Source: Petrocella sp024636985
Lineage (GTDB): Bacteria; Bacillota; Clostridia; Lachnospirales; Vallitaleaceae
Reading direction: 5' to 3'
Assembly: GCA_024636985.1 (NCBI GenBank)
Contig: JAGXFY010000053.1
Coordinates: forward strand, 1-47,055
DNA: 47,055 bases
This document shows, piece after piece, positions 24,992 through 34,189 of the stretch. The position numbers were made by a program, and so were the translations under genes. The notes under the pieces are model-generated. The model was not told the origin of the DNA and did not search any database. It worked only from the letters and a program-made list of their open reading frames with translations. Positions within the stretch are counted from its first letter, which is position 1. The number at the start of each line of letters is the position of its first letter.

Positions 24992-27358
24992 CTAGAAATT
25001 ACTGTTTCCGGATAATACAAGCTCCAGGAAAACATCCACAATTTTAGGATCAAAATGTGTGCCTGAACATCTCTTTAATTCCTCAATTGCCTCCTTCTTG
25101 GTCCGCTTTTTATCAAACTCACTCTTAGACGTCATTGCAGCATAAGCTTCAGCAACGGCAATAATTCTTGCTTCAACTTGTATGGCTTCGCCCTTAATGC
25201 CATCGGGGTACCCACTGCCGTCCCATTTTTCATGATGGTGAATGACAAATTTTGCGATCTCTGAAAATTCATTTGTTGAGCTTAGTAACCGCCAACCAAT
25301 CTCCGGATGCTTTTCAATATCTACTCTTTCCGTGCTTGTTAAGCTTCCCGTCTTATTCAATATTTCTTCATCAACACCGATTTTTCCAATATCATGCATA
25401 AGTCCGACGACTTTCATCTGATTAATCGTATTTTGGTCTAAGTCCATTTTTTCTGCAATGGCTTGGCAGATATGACTTACTCTGTTGGAATGTTTCTCTT
25501 CGTGTTTGCTTTTCTCAAATAAGGTATTCATAATGAGTTCTATCGTCTTACTCCTTATGCTGGTGCGTTCAAAAAGTTTGTGCTTGTACATATGATTTTC
25601 TGCACTTATGACAATCTCTGAAATAGATTGATTTTCCATTTCCTTTGTGTCATATCCATAAGAAATGGATAATTCTATATTTGAAACGATTTCTTTAGAA
25701 GTCAACGCTTTAATATGGTTTGCAATGTTTATTGTATCATGCCTTGAAGTCTTTGGTAACACAAGTACAAATTCATCCCCTCCAATCCGAGCTAAAAAGT
25801 CATCCTGTCGACACGCTTTTTTTATGGTTTCTGCAGCCTTATTCAGGAGCACATCGCCCATATCATGCCCAAATGAGTCGTTGACCAGCTTTAATCCATT
25901 GACGTCAAACATAATAATGGAAAACGGCAGATTCTCTTTTGTGTCTAACGCCTTTAACTTTTCTTCAAAGTACCTTCTGTTATATAGGCCGGTAAGATGA
26001 TCATGGGTGCTTAAATAGAGTAGTTTATCTTCGCTGCTTTTTCGCCTTGTAATGTCCTGGGCCGCTCCCCAGAGAGTGACGATTTGACCATCCGCATCTT
26101 TTTGTGCCTCGCCTCGAACCCAAATCCATCCGCTCACACCATCACTATGTATGCTTTCAAGCTCCAACTCGTAAGGAACACCCCTTGTTTTTGTATGTTC
26201 AATCGCTTCAGATAATTTCTCCCAGCTTTCGGGAGTGAGTAACTTATGGTGGTCCGTAAAAAGAGGCGGTGGCGTTGCTGGATCAAGCCCAAACATTTTA
26301 TAAAGCTCTTCTGACCAAACAACTTCATCCGTTTGTAAGTTCATCCTCCATGTTCCCAAATGAGCAATACGCTGTGATTCCAATAAATCATCCATATTTA
26401 ATTTGAGTTCCTCTTCAACCCTCTTGCGTTTGGTTATATCATTAAAAATCGCTGCGACTTGTCTAGGATTTGGAGAATATGCTGCGACTTCAAAGTACTT
26501 TCCCAGTTCACTGGAATATTGTTCAAAAGACAAGGGTTCTCTCGTCATTGCAACATGCTCGTACTTTTCTAACCAAGCCTTTTCTATTTTGGGCATAACG
26601 GTCATCAATTGCTTTCCAATTATTGCTTGGCGCCTCAGACCCGTCAATTTTTCATAGGCTTCATTTGAGTCAATAAAGCTATAATCCGTTACATTTCCCA
26701 TATTATCTTGCAGAGCTTCTAGTACAATCAGTCCCTGTGTCATCTGAGTAATCAATAGTCTGTGTTTTTCTTCACTCTCTTTCAGATTTTTCTCTGCAGT
26801 CTTCCTAGTTGAAATATCACTTACAACCATTCGACAAATGAGTTGTCCATCTTCTTTTACAAAGGTTGATTTCATACGCCCCCAAAAAACCGATTGATCA
26901 TCCTTCAACATTCTAAGTTCACATTCATGGGGTAGCATGGTTTCAAATAACTTCTTCCGGTAGCTATAATATACATCTTGATCTTCTTTTAAAATATACT
27001 TAGCTATGCGTTTTTTTGCAAGACTATACTTTGATTCTCCAAGCATCACGGCTGCTGTCAGATTCGACTCAATAATAAGACCTTTTTCCGAAAGAATCAA
27101 GTAACCTTCAGGTGCAAGATCGTAAATATCAAAATATCTGGCTTTTATTTGTTCCAGTTCCGATTGTGTTTTTCTAAGTTCATCATTTTGCATTTCAAGT
27201 TCAATTTGATACACTTTTAGTTCATGAACAATTGAATTGATCTCTTCAAGTGACAATCTCTCCAATTCTTCATTGTTGTATCTGTCTTTTTTTTGAATTA
27301 AACCTTCCGCAATCGAGCGCAAATTATTTTCGCTATTCTTCCCATTCTCCTTTTTCAT
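24992..27358 (-). CDS. PAS-GGDEF-HD-GYP cyclic di-GMP enzyme
   Basis: A 788-residue cytosolic protein. After an N-terminal coiled coil (about 30-75) come three PAS-type domains (about 75-190, 195-310, 325-440). A GGDEF domain follows with LARIGGDEFVLVLP and an RxxD inhibitory site (RQDD) five residues before GGDEF. The C-terminal HD-GYP phosphodiesterase has HSNRVSHICQAIAEKM, MHDIGKIG and HHEKWDGSGYPDG, all complete. It could therefore both make and degrade cyclic di-GMP. Its ATG overlaps the stop of the CheB-CheR gene by four bases, so the two proteins are translated together. No membrane segment is seen; signals are probably cytosolic. Confidence 0.93.
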   Translation of the reverse strand: MKKENGKNSENNLRSIAEGLIQKKDRYNNEELERLSLEEINSIVHELKVYQIELEMQNDELRKTQSELEQIKARYFDIYDLAPEGYLILSEKGLIIESNLTAAVMLGESKYSLAKKRIAKYILKEDQDVYYSYRKKLFETMLPHECELRMLKDDQSVFWGRMKSTFVKEDGQLICRMVVSDISTRKTAEKNLKESEEKHRLLITQMTQGLIVLEALQDNMGNVTDYSFIDSNEAYEKLTGLRRQAIIGKQLMTVMPKIEKAWLEKYEHVAMTREPLSFEQYSSELGKYFEVAAYSPNPRQVAAIFNDITKRKRVEEELKLNMDDLLESQRIAHLGTWRMNLQTDEVVWSEELYKMFGLDPATPPPLFTDHHKLLTPESWEKLSEAIEHTKTRGVPYELELESIHSDGVSGWIWVRGEAQKDADGQIVTLWGAAQDITRRKSSEDKLLYLSTHDHLTGLYNRRYFEEKLKALDTKENLPFSIIMFDVNGLKLVNDSFGHDMGDVLLNKAAETIKKACRQDDFLARIGGDEFVLVLPKTSRHDTINIANHIKALTSKEIVSNIELSISYGYDTKEMENQSISEIVISAENHMYKHKLFERTSIRSKTIELIMNTLFEKSKHEEKHSNRVSHICQAIAEKMDLDQNTINQMKVVGLMHDIGKIGVDEEILNKTGSLTSTERVDIEKHPEIGWRLLSSTNEFSEIAKFVIHHHEKWDGSGYPDGIKGEAIQVEARIIAVAEAYAAMTSKSEFDKKRTKKEAIEELKRCSGTHFDPKIVDVFLELVLSGNSNF

Positions 27359-30324
27359 GATGTGCCTTCCTTTTCATCTAACTCTGATTTCTTAAAGTTA
27401 TGAATCACTCTGATGTTACATTGAATGATTTCTATCTGGTCGATTTCATAGGCATTACTTATAAACTCAACCGCTATCTTTTCACCGTCAGCAGTTTCAA
27501 GGGGTAAATCCTTGTAGCGCATATATTTCTCTTTTTTCAAATCTAAAAAATTTTCCTTGTTGGCAACGACATCTTTTATCAAACCAATATCCCAAATTTG
27601 TTTTTCCAAAAGTTTTTCTTCTGGGTAACCTAAACGCTTTATTAAGAATGGATTCACATCCTTGATTTTTCCGGTCACACCATCTAAAATCAAAATGCCT
27701 TCCTGAGCCGTTTCAAATAATGTCCGATAGCGCATTTCAGATACTGCTAGCTTATCTTTAGCCGTTTTGGCTTCCGTTATATCAACAAAGGTTAATACAA
27801 CACCTTCTATCACATTTTCAATGGTTCGGTAGGGTTGTATAATCATTTCATACCAATTACCGCCTAATGACTGAACCTCTATGTTTTTGAGGATCAAGGT
27901 ATCTAGAACGGCTTTTACATCCACCGTCAATTGATTATACTCTACTAAATTGGAAGCAATATGAGATACCGGTCGACCAATATCGCTTTTAATGAGATTA
28001 ATGATTTTATTAGCCGTTGGTGTAAACCTTAAAATGTTTTGTTGGTGATCCAGGAAAATCGTCGCAATATTCGTGCCTGATAACAGATTATTCATATCGT
28101 TGCTGACTTGGGATAAGTCATGCACTTTAACTTGTAGTTCAGAATTCACCGTTGTAAGCTCTTCGTTGATGGATTGCAGCTCTTCTTTGGAAGTTTCAAG
28201 TTCTTCATTGGTCGACTGGAGTTCTTCATTTACCGATTGCATTTCTTCAACAGATGATTTGAGTTCTTCGTTTGATGTTTCAAGCTCTTCGTTTGCCGCC
28301 TGTAAATATTCATCTTTAAGACGTAATTCAGTCTTTAGTTCTTCTATATAGGCATCGGATTCAACCCTTGGATGCGCCTCATTAACTTCTACTTTTCTGT
28401 TTATTACCTGCGCCTTTACTTCTTCAAGCAATACAATATATAAGGATCGTTTTTTTGTAGAAATCGTGCCTATTCTAACTGGCTTTACCGTAAGATTCAC
28501 CTTTGTGAAATGTCCGTTTGTTCTAACATTGATTTCTTGTATGCGTACGGTTTCATTCTTTTCTATACAGTTTTTTAAAGCGTTTTTTAATTCTCGGCTT
28601 AAACCTTCCCTGGCCATCTTCAGTACATTACTCGCACCGACTTCGCCTTGACTTGGCTCCAAAAACATGCCTGTTCTACCATGAATATATAAAGTATCAC
28701 CGTTTTCATTTACCAGAATACCGGAAACTGGGTTTTCCTTAAGAATGGCTTGTTCTGTGATTTCTCTAAGCGTAGGCTTTGGTCTGTAATCTGTTTTAAC
28801 ACCCACTAAGTTACCTACTGCCTCTTTATTAACAGGCGGCTCTAGGATTTGACTCGGTATACTTCTTTGTATCCCTTGTGCATTTTCTTTACGTCGATAG
28901 AATTTTAATTTACGGTCTACAACCTCAAACAACACTTCAAATTTACCGACAGTTTCTGAAGTACCTAAAAATAATATGCCGCTTGGTCTTAGAGCATAAT
29001 GAAATAAGGGTATTAGTTTTTTCTGTAGTTCACTGCTTAGATAAATCATGAGATTTCTACATGAAATCAAGTCAAGTCTTGAAAAAGGTGGGTCTTTAAT
29101 AACACTCTGCTCGGAAAAAATGATCATTTCTCGGATGGACTTACTAATACGATAGGAAGAATTGCCAGGTTCAAGAATAAAAAAACTTTCAATCCTCTCT
29201 GAACTTAAATCTTCAACACTGCTACTTGGATAGACACCTGCCCTCGCTATGGCAATGGCCTGTCGATCAATGTCCGTCGCAAAAACTTGTACCTTATACC
29301 TCATTTTAAGTTCTTCTAGATGCTCACGAAGCAAGATGGCAATAGAATAAGCTTCTTGACCTGTAGAGCATCCCGCACACCAGATTCTTACCGTTGAGTT
29401 TTCAGCTTTGCCCTCAAAAAGCTTCGGAATAATCTCCTTTTCTAACTTCTCAAAGGCATCTTTATCCCTAAAAAAACTTGTAACACCAATCATCATATCA
29501 TTTAGTAGGATCTCCATCTCTGCCGGTGTTTGTTGCAAGAATTTGATATAGTCCGCCATATTCTCTATTTGATTGACGGCCAATCGTCTTTCAATACGTC
29601 TGTTAATCATACTTGGCTTATACTTCGAGAAATCATGTCCCCTTTGATTTCGAATCAGTAGGAAAATTTTCTTAAGCAAATTTTCGTTATTCATTTCATG
29701 TGTATCCACTGGGTGATCAGCAATCCAACTGGCATGGGATACATAAGATACGAGGTTCTTTACCATCTCGCTTGGCGCTAATTGATAATCCACCAAGCCT
29801 GTTGCAATTGCACTTGATGGCATACCATCATATTCCGCACTCTCTGTGCTCTGTGCTAAGGCAATACCGCCTTCATCTTTAATCGCTCTAAGTCCTAAAG
29901 TTCCGTCGCTTCCTGTGCCCGATAAGACAATACAAACAGCTCTTTCTTTCTGGTCGTCTGCCAATGAGCGAAAGAAGTAATCGATGGGCATATTTTGTCC
30001 TCTTGGAGACGTGAATTCAAAAAGTTGAAGGCTGCCATTTATTAAAGCCATATTTTTATTCGGTGGTATGATATAAATACAATTAGGCTTTATAGTCATG
30101 CCGTCTTCCACTTCGAAAACCGGCAAATTCGTATAGCGTCCAATTATTTCCGTTAAAATACTTTTATAATCTGGTGCTAAATGTTGTATCAAAACGAAAG
30201 TCATATTAGGTTCTACATCTTTAGGCATTCCCGTAAAAAATGCTTCAAATGCAGCTAACCCACCTGCAGATGCGCCTATTCCCACGATCGGAAATTTCTG
30301 TTCTTCTTTTTCATTCGTACCCAT
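27355..30324 (-). CDS. CheB-CheR hybrid with coiled coil and PAS domains
   Basis: A 989-residue fusion. The CheB methylesterase domain (about 1-195) has catalytic Ser19 (GIGASAGG), His48 (LIQHLAPDYKS) and the Asp in LSGTGSDGTLGL. The CheR methyltransferase follows (about 210-480) with SFFRDKDAF, the SAM-binding WCAGCSTGQEAYSIA and CRNLMIYL. A PAS-like region, a strong Glu-rich coiled coil (about 640-720, repeats of EELQSxNEEL) and two PAS domains complete it. Such hybrids lack a receiver domain and act in alternative signalling, not flagellar chemotaxis proper. No mcp or cheA gene is nearby. GGAGG lies six bases before ATG. Confidence 0.93.
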   Translation of the reverse strand: MGTNEKEEQKFPIVGIGASAGGLAAFEAFFTGMPKDVEPNMTFVLIQHLAPDYKSILTEIIGRYTNLPVFEVEDGMTIKPNCIYIIPPNKNMALINGSLQLFEFTSPRGQNMPIDYFFRSLADDQKERAVCIVLSGTGSDGTLGLRAIKDEGGIALAQSTESAEYDGMPSSAIATGLVDYQLAPSEMVKNLVSYVSHASWIADHPVDTHEMNNENLLKKIFLLIRNQRGHDFSKYKPSMINRRIERRLAVNQIENMADYIKFLQQTPAEMEILLNDMMIGVTSFFRDKDAFEKLEKEIIPKLFEGKAENSTVRIWCAGCSTGQEAYSIAILLREHLEELKMRYKVQVFATDIDRQAIAIARAGVYPSSSVEDLSSERIESFFILEPGNSSYRISKSIREMIIFSEQSVIKDPPFSRLDLISCRNLMIYLSSELQKKLIPLFHYALRPSGILFLGTSETVGKFEVLFEVVDRKLKFYRRKENAQGIQRSIPSQILEPPVNKEAVGNLVGVKTDYRPKPTLREITEQAILKENPVSGILVNENGDTLYIHGRTGMFLEPSQGEVGASNVLKMAREGLSRELKNALKNCIEKNETVRIQEINVRTNGHFTKVNLTVKPVRIGTISTKKRSLYIVLLEEVKAQVINRKVEVNEAHPRVESDAYIEELKTELRLKDEYLQAANEELETSNEELKSSVEEMQSVNEELQSTNEELETSKEELQSINEELTTVNSELQVKVHDLSQVSNDMNNLLSGTNIATIFLDHQQNILRFTPTANKIINLIKSDIGRPVSHIASNLVEYNQLTVDVKAVLDTLILKNIEVQSLGGNWYEMIIQPYRTIENVIEGVVLTFVDITEAKTAKDKLAVSEMRYRTLFETAQEGILILDGVTGKIKDVNPFLIKRLGYPEEKLLEKQIWDIGLIKDVVANKENFLDLKKEKYMRYKDLPLETADGEKIAVEFISNAYEIDQIEIIQCNIRVIHNFKKSELDEKEGTS

Positions 30325-30706
30325 GAGGACCTCCTATTGTTTGAGCTTTATTATATCTTTTAGTTGAAGAAGCTCATCTTCTAATTATATCCTTCTTATT
30401 CAGAATAATCAAATTCTTCTTATTTCTATACAATTAATAGATTTATACTTCTTTTGTGTTTCATATAACGTTAAGATATAAGAAAAGCCACCAGATGCCT
30501 TACACACACGGCGGCTTCTAATCACTTAATAATTATTAGTTCAATTGCATTACTTCCATTAGTACAAATTATTTATATATCAAAGACTTCGAAAGATCTG
30601 AAAATTAAAAAGCCACCAATCAGGAGTACTACTCCTTAATTGGTGGTAGTGGCGCATTGTTTTTTTTATTAGACGAATGGATTTTAGATGAAAATGACAA
30701 CTCAAA
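30325..30706. other. 382-base intergenic region with two related hairpins
   Basis: No gene is seen. It holds the CheB-CheR ribosome binding site, a TATAAT at about 30346-30351 (minus strand, no clear -35), an inverted repeat AAGCCACC / GGCGGCTT at 30486-30518, and the terminator at 30603-30647. Both hairpins share an AGCCACC arm. Confidence 0.6.
30603..30647 (-). terminator. terminator after the XRE/desulfoferrodoxin gene
   Basis: Arms CCACCAAT and ATTGGTGG enclose an inner stem AGGAGT/ACTCCT; on the minus strand the hairpin is followed by CTTTTTAATTTT. It lies about 60 bases after the stop codon at 30707. Confidence 0.75.
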
Positions 30707-31288
30707 TTAGTCATTCACCCACAATCCATGCTTGCTACAGCCAAAGAACAGTTTTCCTCCACGGTGTCTTGGGAAGCGCACCTCTTGGCCTTGTTCCGGA
30801 TATAATCTCACAAATAAGATACGGTCAACGCTTACAAGTGCTACAAAATTCAGGTAATGTTCCTTAGACATCTCATGTGGGAAAGTTATGTAGTAATCAT
30901 TTTCAACATTTTCAACTTTAAGATAATGCTCTTGGTTACTTGGTTTAGGAATAAGTGCTACTAATTTTCTACCACAGCAGGATATTTCTGCCTCCCCTGT
31001 AGTCGTTAATATATTGTTACAGGTTGGACAATTATAAAATTTGATTCTTTTCATATTACCTCCGTCTGCACTGTTAGATTCCAAGTCGCCCATCAGTATT
31101 TTTTCAATATTCACACCTAAGGCATTAGAAAGTTCATGAAGCAAGGAAACATCAGGACACCCCATTCCTCGCTCCCATTTTGAAATGGTTCTATCGCTGA
31201 TATTCATTTTATCAGCAAGTTGCTTCTGTGTTAGTCCCTTCTCTTTTCTTAATCCAAAAATCAGTTTTCCGACTTTATCACAATCCAA
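30707..31288 (-). CDS. XRE-family regulator fused to a desulfoferrodoxin-like domain
   Basis: A 193-residue fusion. The N-terminal XRE helix-turn-helix (about 7-60: LRKEKGLTQKQLADKMNISDRTISKWERG) is joined to a desulforedoxin-type metal knuckle (YNCPTC...ISCCGRKL, about 85-105) and a neelaredoxin/superoxide-reductase fold. Ligand-like residues are visible: His in QEHYLKVE, HEM and KEHYL, and CSKHGLW at the end, matching the His4Cys iron site. The catalytic EKH Lys of true superoxide reductases is replaced (QEH), so sensing may have replaced catalysis. The start is taken at TTG (31286-31288), eight bases after AGGAGG; the GTG three codons earlier lies within that site. A redox or superoxide sensor is inferred. 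Confidence 0.8.
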   Translation of the reverse strand: MDCDKVGKLIFGLRKEKGLTQKQLADKMNISDRTISKWERGMGCPDVSLLHELSNALGVNIEKILMGDLESNSADGGNMKRIKFYNCPTCNNILTTTGEAEISCCGRKLVALIPKPSNQEHYLKVENVENDYYITFPHEMSKEHYLNFVALVSVDRILFVRLYPEQGQEVRFPRHRGGKLFFGCSKHGLWVND

Positions 31289-31310
31289 TTTGTTCACCTC
31301 CTACTCAATG

Positions 31311-31339
31311 AGTATAATCACATACGGACTTTATCACAA
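31311..31339 (-). promoter_or_regulatory. promoter of the XRE/desulfoferrodoxin gene
   Basis: Minus-strand -35 TTGTGA (31334-31339) and -10 TATACT (31311-31316) are 17 bases apart. The -35 box is inside a 13-bp sequence (31327-31339) that recurs exactly at 31271-31283 at the start of the coding region. Confidence 0.55.
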
Positions 31340-31362
31340 CCAACGCTCCGTTGAGTTATTGG

Positions 31363-31785
31363 CTATCCTACCAGTTTTTTTAACATCTTTACAAATTCTT
31401 TTTTCTCGTTTTCTGAATCCAAACGATCTAGCAACGTCTCCATGATGTTTAGTTCTAGTACATAATGTTCATTAATTGTCTGCTTACCCTCATTTGTCAA
31501 TTTTATTGAATAAGACCTTAGATCTTCCTTACAGATAACTCTTTCAATCCATCCGCTCTTTTCCATTCTCTTAATTGCACTACTCAAAGTACTTGAGTTA
31601 AGAGAAAGCTTCGTGCCAATATCTTTCAATATCATTGTTTCGTTTTCTTTTAATAACCTGAGTATATTTACATCTATTATTGATGCACTTTTTAACTTCT
31701 CAGTACACACAGTAATATCGCCACTTATCATAATCTTGTGCCATAACTTTACCAGCTGCTCCGAATTCTTATTTATGCTACTCAT
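31363..31785 (-). CDS. MarR-family transcriptional regulator
   Basis: A 140-residue winged-helix regulator of normal MarR length. The DNA-binding core is visible: LKDIGTKLSLNSSTLSSAIKRMEKSGWIERVICKEDLRSYSIKLTNEGKQ (DxR wing). It follows the nitroreductase gene by about 12 bases; the ATG eight bases after AGAAGG is used, as the GTG three codons before overlaps that site. A partly palindromic operator at the nitroreductase promoter is its likely target, giving autoregulation. The inducer is probably a compound handled by the nitroreductase. Confidence 0.88.
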   Translation of the reverse strand: MSSINKNSEQLVKLWHKIMISGDITVCTEKLKSASIIDVNILRLLKENETMILKDIGTKLSLNSSTLSSAIKRMEKSGWIERVICKEDLRSYSIKLTNEGKQTINEHYVLELNIMETLLDRLDSENEKKEFVKMLKKLVG

Positions 31786-31797
31786 AGTATTCACCTT

Positions 31798-32583
31798 CTA
31801 AAAAAATATACTTGCTACATATTTAGCTGCATTTTCTTGATTATAACCTTCTAATGGGTGGCTCTCAATCGAAATATTAACAGTGTTACTGGTTTCACGT
31901 GCACATAAATAGAAATGTGACATAAAAATTCCAGCATCAATTCTACTATTACCTACCAGAAAAAAATCTGCTCTTTTCTCTTTAATAATAACTCTTACTG
32001 GTTGCCCATTATTTGCAGACGGTGCTAATGTAGACATTTTTACTATCTCAAGAATCCCTTCGTCCAAGTTTTCTTCAGTGTAATTCATCCATATTTCCTT
32101 AATATCTTTCCTCTTTGTGCTTCCGGCAATTTTTCTAAAATTATTATTTAAAAATCCTTCATCCTGAGCAATGCCAAATGCTATAACTACGCCAATCCGT
32201 TCATTTTTCTTAATACTACATTTTAAATTCAATACCTTTCTATCATAAGTACCCAACCAGCAAGTTCCATATCCAGCAAATGTAAGCTTCAACACTTCCG
32301 GTTCCAAAGCGAATCCTAGTTCTTGCATACCTAGGTCATCTTCGCATATTCCGATTATACAATATGGCGCGTTAACCTTACCAACCCCCCATAAAAAACC
32401 TAATTTTACATCCTCTGTATCATCTTTAGTCATTAATACTTCAAATCTCACCCTAGAATTACCGAATTTTGGTATGTATTTCTCCAAATTTTTCTGTATT
32501 TCTATTAGAATATTGCTTTCAACAAGTGTTTCTTTATACCTTCTCACCGATTTTCTCTTTAACATACTTTCTTTTATATCCAT
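31798..32583 (-). CDS. nitroreductase-family protein (TM1586-like)
   Basis: A 261-residue FMN-dependent nitroreductase-fold protein. It starts with the family block ESMLKRKSVRRYKETLVE and has a duplicated arrangement, with a second block VKMSTLAPSANNGQPVRVIIKEK; the middle holds LEPEVLKLTFAGYGTCWLGTYDR. This double layout matches the putative TM nitroreductase group. It reduces an unknown substrate using NAD(P)H and flavin. GGGAG precedes the ATG. It is first in an operon with a MarR regulator, typical of redox or electrophile response. Confidence 0.85.
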   Translation of the reverse strand: MDIKESMLKRKSVRRYKETLVESNILIEIQKNLEKYIPKFGNSRVRFEVLMTKDDTEDVKLGFLWGVGKVNAPYCIIGICEDDLGMQELGFALEPEVLKLTFAGYGTCWLGTYDRKVLNLKCSIKKNERIGVVIAFGIAQDEGFLNNNFRKIAGSTKRKDIKEIWMNYTEENLDEGILEIVKMSTLAPSANNGQPVRVIIKEKRADFFLVGNSRIDAGIFMSHFYLCARETSNTVNISIESHPLEGYNQENAAKYVASIFF

Positions 32584-32595
32584 TGTTTCTCCCTT

Positions 32596-32622
32596 CGTAT
32601 ATTACGTTGTTCGTACTATACG
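32596..32622. promoter_or_regulatory. probable MarR operator at the nitroreductase promoter
   Basis: A 27-bp inverted repeat with 11-bp arms and one mismatch (CGTATATTACG / CGTACTATACG, 5-base spacer) sits just downstream of the -10 box, where binding would block initiation. The regulator is presumed to be the MarR protein of the same operon. Confidence 0.6.
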
Positions 32623-32623
32623 A

Positions 32624-32652
32624 TATATAACATACTTTGACCTAATTGTCAA
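32624..32652 (-). promoter_or_regulatory. nitroreductase-marR promoter
   Basis: Consensus -35 TTGACA (32647-32652) and -10 TATATA (32624-32629) with 17-base spacing on the minus strand. Confidence 0.7.
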
Positions 32653-32709
32653 GTATTCTGAAACGTCAATAATGTGCCACTAATCCTCATAGATTATGAA
32701 GCAACCTTA

Positions 32710-33288
32710 TCAACTCTCCTCCATTATTTCTACTTCTTCCGTCTCAAAGAGTTTCTTTGCTGCATTTAGATTAACGAGAAACCTGATGTGCATAATGATA
32801 CTTACGGCCATCAGAACAAAGAGATATAGACCGCTACCCTCTTTTGGCATATTCAGTGAAAAACTCATGACCAATAAACACAATCCCTGTATCACCGCAT
32901 ACCGCTTGAGCTCAGACCCAAACTGATGGGACAAGGTTGTTTCTTCAAGCATGGTCATATGTGCCGTCATGCCTTGGTAGATATAAAGCACCAGTAACAG
33001 TTCACTCAGCCATCCAAAAATCATCACAGCATAGTTGAAAAAATCACCCATCTGTATCCATCCAAGCATCCCTGTAACAACATCCAGTATAGAAACACAT
33101 ATCATACTTACTGACAAAAATCTAGCAATACAAAAAACCCAAAAATCTGTTTTGGCATATAGATATCCAAGTCCAACAAACACTAAATAGTACCCAAGGA
33201 CATCCGGTAATAGATCAAATCTGCCAATATTTATATCGATCAGGACCAGTAAGAACCCACCAAAAATATTTTTATACCCGTTATTCAT
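32710..33288 (-). CDS. unknown four- to six-helix membrane protein
   Basis: A 192-residue protein with about five hydrophobic segments (for example FGGFLLVLIDI, LGYYLVFVGLGYLYA, AVMIFGWLSELLLVLYIYQG, LFVLMAVSIIMHIRF) and a short acidic C-terminus (ETEEVEIMEES). No family is recognised. The start is the ATG nine bases after GGAGG; its first bases overlap the stop of the upstream gene by eight bases, so translation is coupled. It is the last gene of the cluster that begins with the DUF2975-like protein. Confidence 0.65.
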   Translation of the reverse strand: MNNGYKNIFGGFLLVLIDINIGRFDLLPDVLGYYLVFVGLGYLYAKTDFWVFCIARFLSVSMICVSILDVVTGMLGWIQMGDFFNYAVMIFGWLSELLLVLYIYQGMTAHMTMLEETTLSHQFGSELKRYAVIQGLCLLVMSFSLNMPKEGSGLYLFVLMAVSIIMHIRFLVNLNAAKKLFETEEVEIMEES

Positions 33289-34189
33289 GTTCAGTCCTCC
33301 ATAACTCAACGAAAGATTCAACAGCGGTTTCATTCATGCCGGTACCATAAAAAGGATAGTAAATCCAAGTATCATAAGATTGACCGTCTTTTTCATAGAC
33401 CATGTCCAAGGATATCATATTAAAACGCCATTCACTTGAGGCATCCTTATCCTTTGCTGTATAAGCCACCTCAAACCCTCTTTTTACCTCTATGGGCTCT
33501 GTTAGGTTCATCAATTGATCATAAGTATAAGTTCTATCAAAGTCAACAATGAGGCTCATATCCAAATCATCCCTATGGGGCTCAAAAGATGATAAATCCA
33601 GTGATGTGATGCTAATTGGCGTCTCTGTCTCAAAATCAGCAGTGAAATGATCCTTGCTCCCGCCACCGCCTTTTCTTAATCTATGATTCTCCCAATTATC
33701 TTCCGTTCTTATTGTAATCCGCCCAAGAGATACCGGCATGATGGTGCCATCGTCAAAGATAGCTGTACCCCTACCAAAAGTAAGGCTACCCTTCTCTTCC
33801 ATTCGACTTATGTCTTCATCCGTCAAATAAAGATTGATATACCCTTGTTTCAAAGTATAATATCGCCCTATCTCGTCATTGTACGGGTTGTTATTCGTAT
33901 CGCTGGTATACATGAAGCCACCAAAACCACCGTTTTGACTGACAGCCTGTTTTACCTTTAGACCATAAAAACTTATGGATTGAAGTCTTCTTGTATCACT
34001 GTTATTCGTGATATAAGATATAGTAAGTGTTTCATCCAACATCCCATTATAATAGATCTCATCATTGATTTCTGTAAATAAGGGCGCCTCAATAACCTGA
34101 TAAGATGCATAGATAACATTACTTATAGCTGATAGCGTGACCAGCACTGCAATGATCATGCTATATCGTTTTAGTTTTTTATCTGACAT
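33281..34189 (-). CDS. unknown membrane-anchored exported protein
   Basis: A 302-residue protein with a single N-terminal hydrophobic segment (YSMIIAVLVTLSAISNVIYASY) and a large beta-rich outer part. A GGGG motif (RLRKGGGGSKDHF) is shared in style with the lipoprotein encoded just upstream, and both contain YEKDG. The beginning is reminiscent of DUF4179-type proteins, but I cannot assign it safely. The gene is preceded by AGGAGAGAG and coupled to the following membrane protein gene. Confidence 0.6.
   Translation of the reverse strand: MSDKKLKRYSMIIAVLVTLSAISNVIYASYQVIEAPLFTEINDEIYYNGMLDETLTISYITNNSDTRRLQSISFYGLKVKQAVSQNGGFGGFMYTSDTNNNPYNDEIGRYYTLKQGYINLYLTDEDISRMEEKGSLTFGRGTAIFDDGTIMPVSLGRITIRTEDNWENHRLRKGGGGSKDHFTADFETETPISITSLDLSSFEPHRDDLDMSLIVDFDRTYTYDQLMNLTEPIEVKRGFEVAYTAKDKDASSEWRFNMISLDMVYEKDGQSYDTWIYYPFYGTGMNETAVESFVELWRTEHE

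Noticed and set aside
28141..28330. Repetitive DNA suggestive of a tandem repeat or CRISPR
   Set aside because: It encodes the Glu-rich coiled coil of the CheB-CheR protein; repeats follow the heptad pattern and have no spacers.
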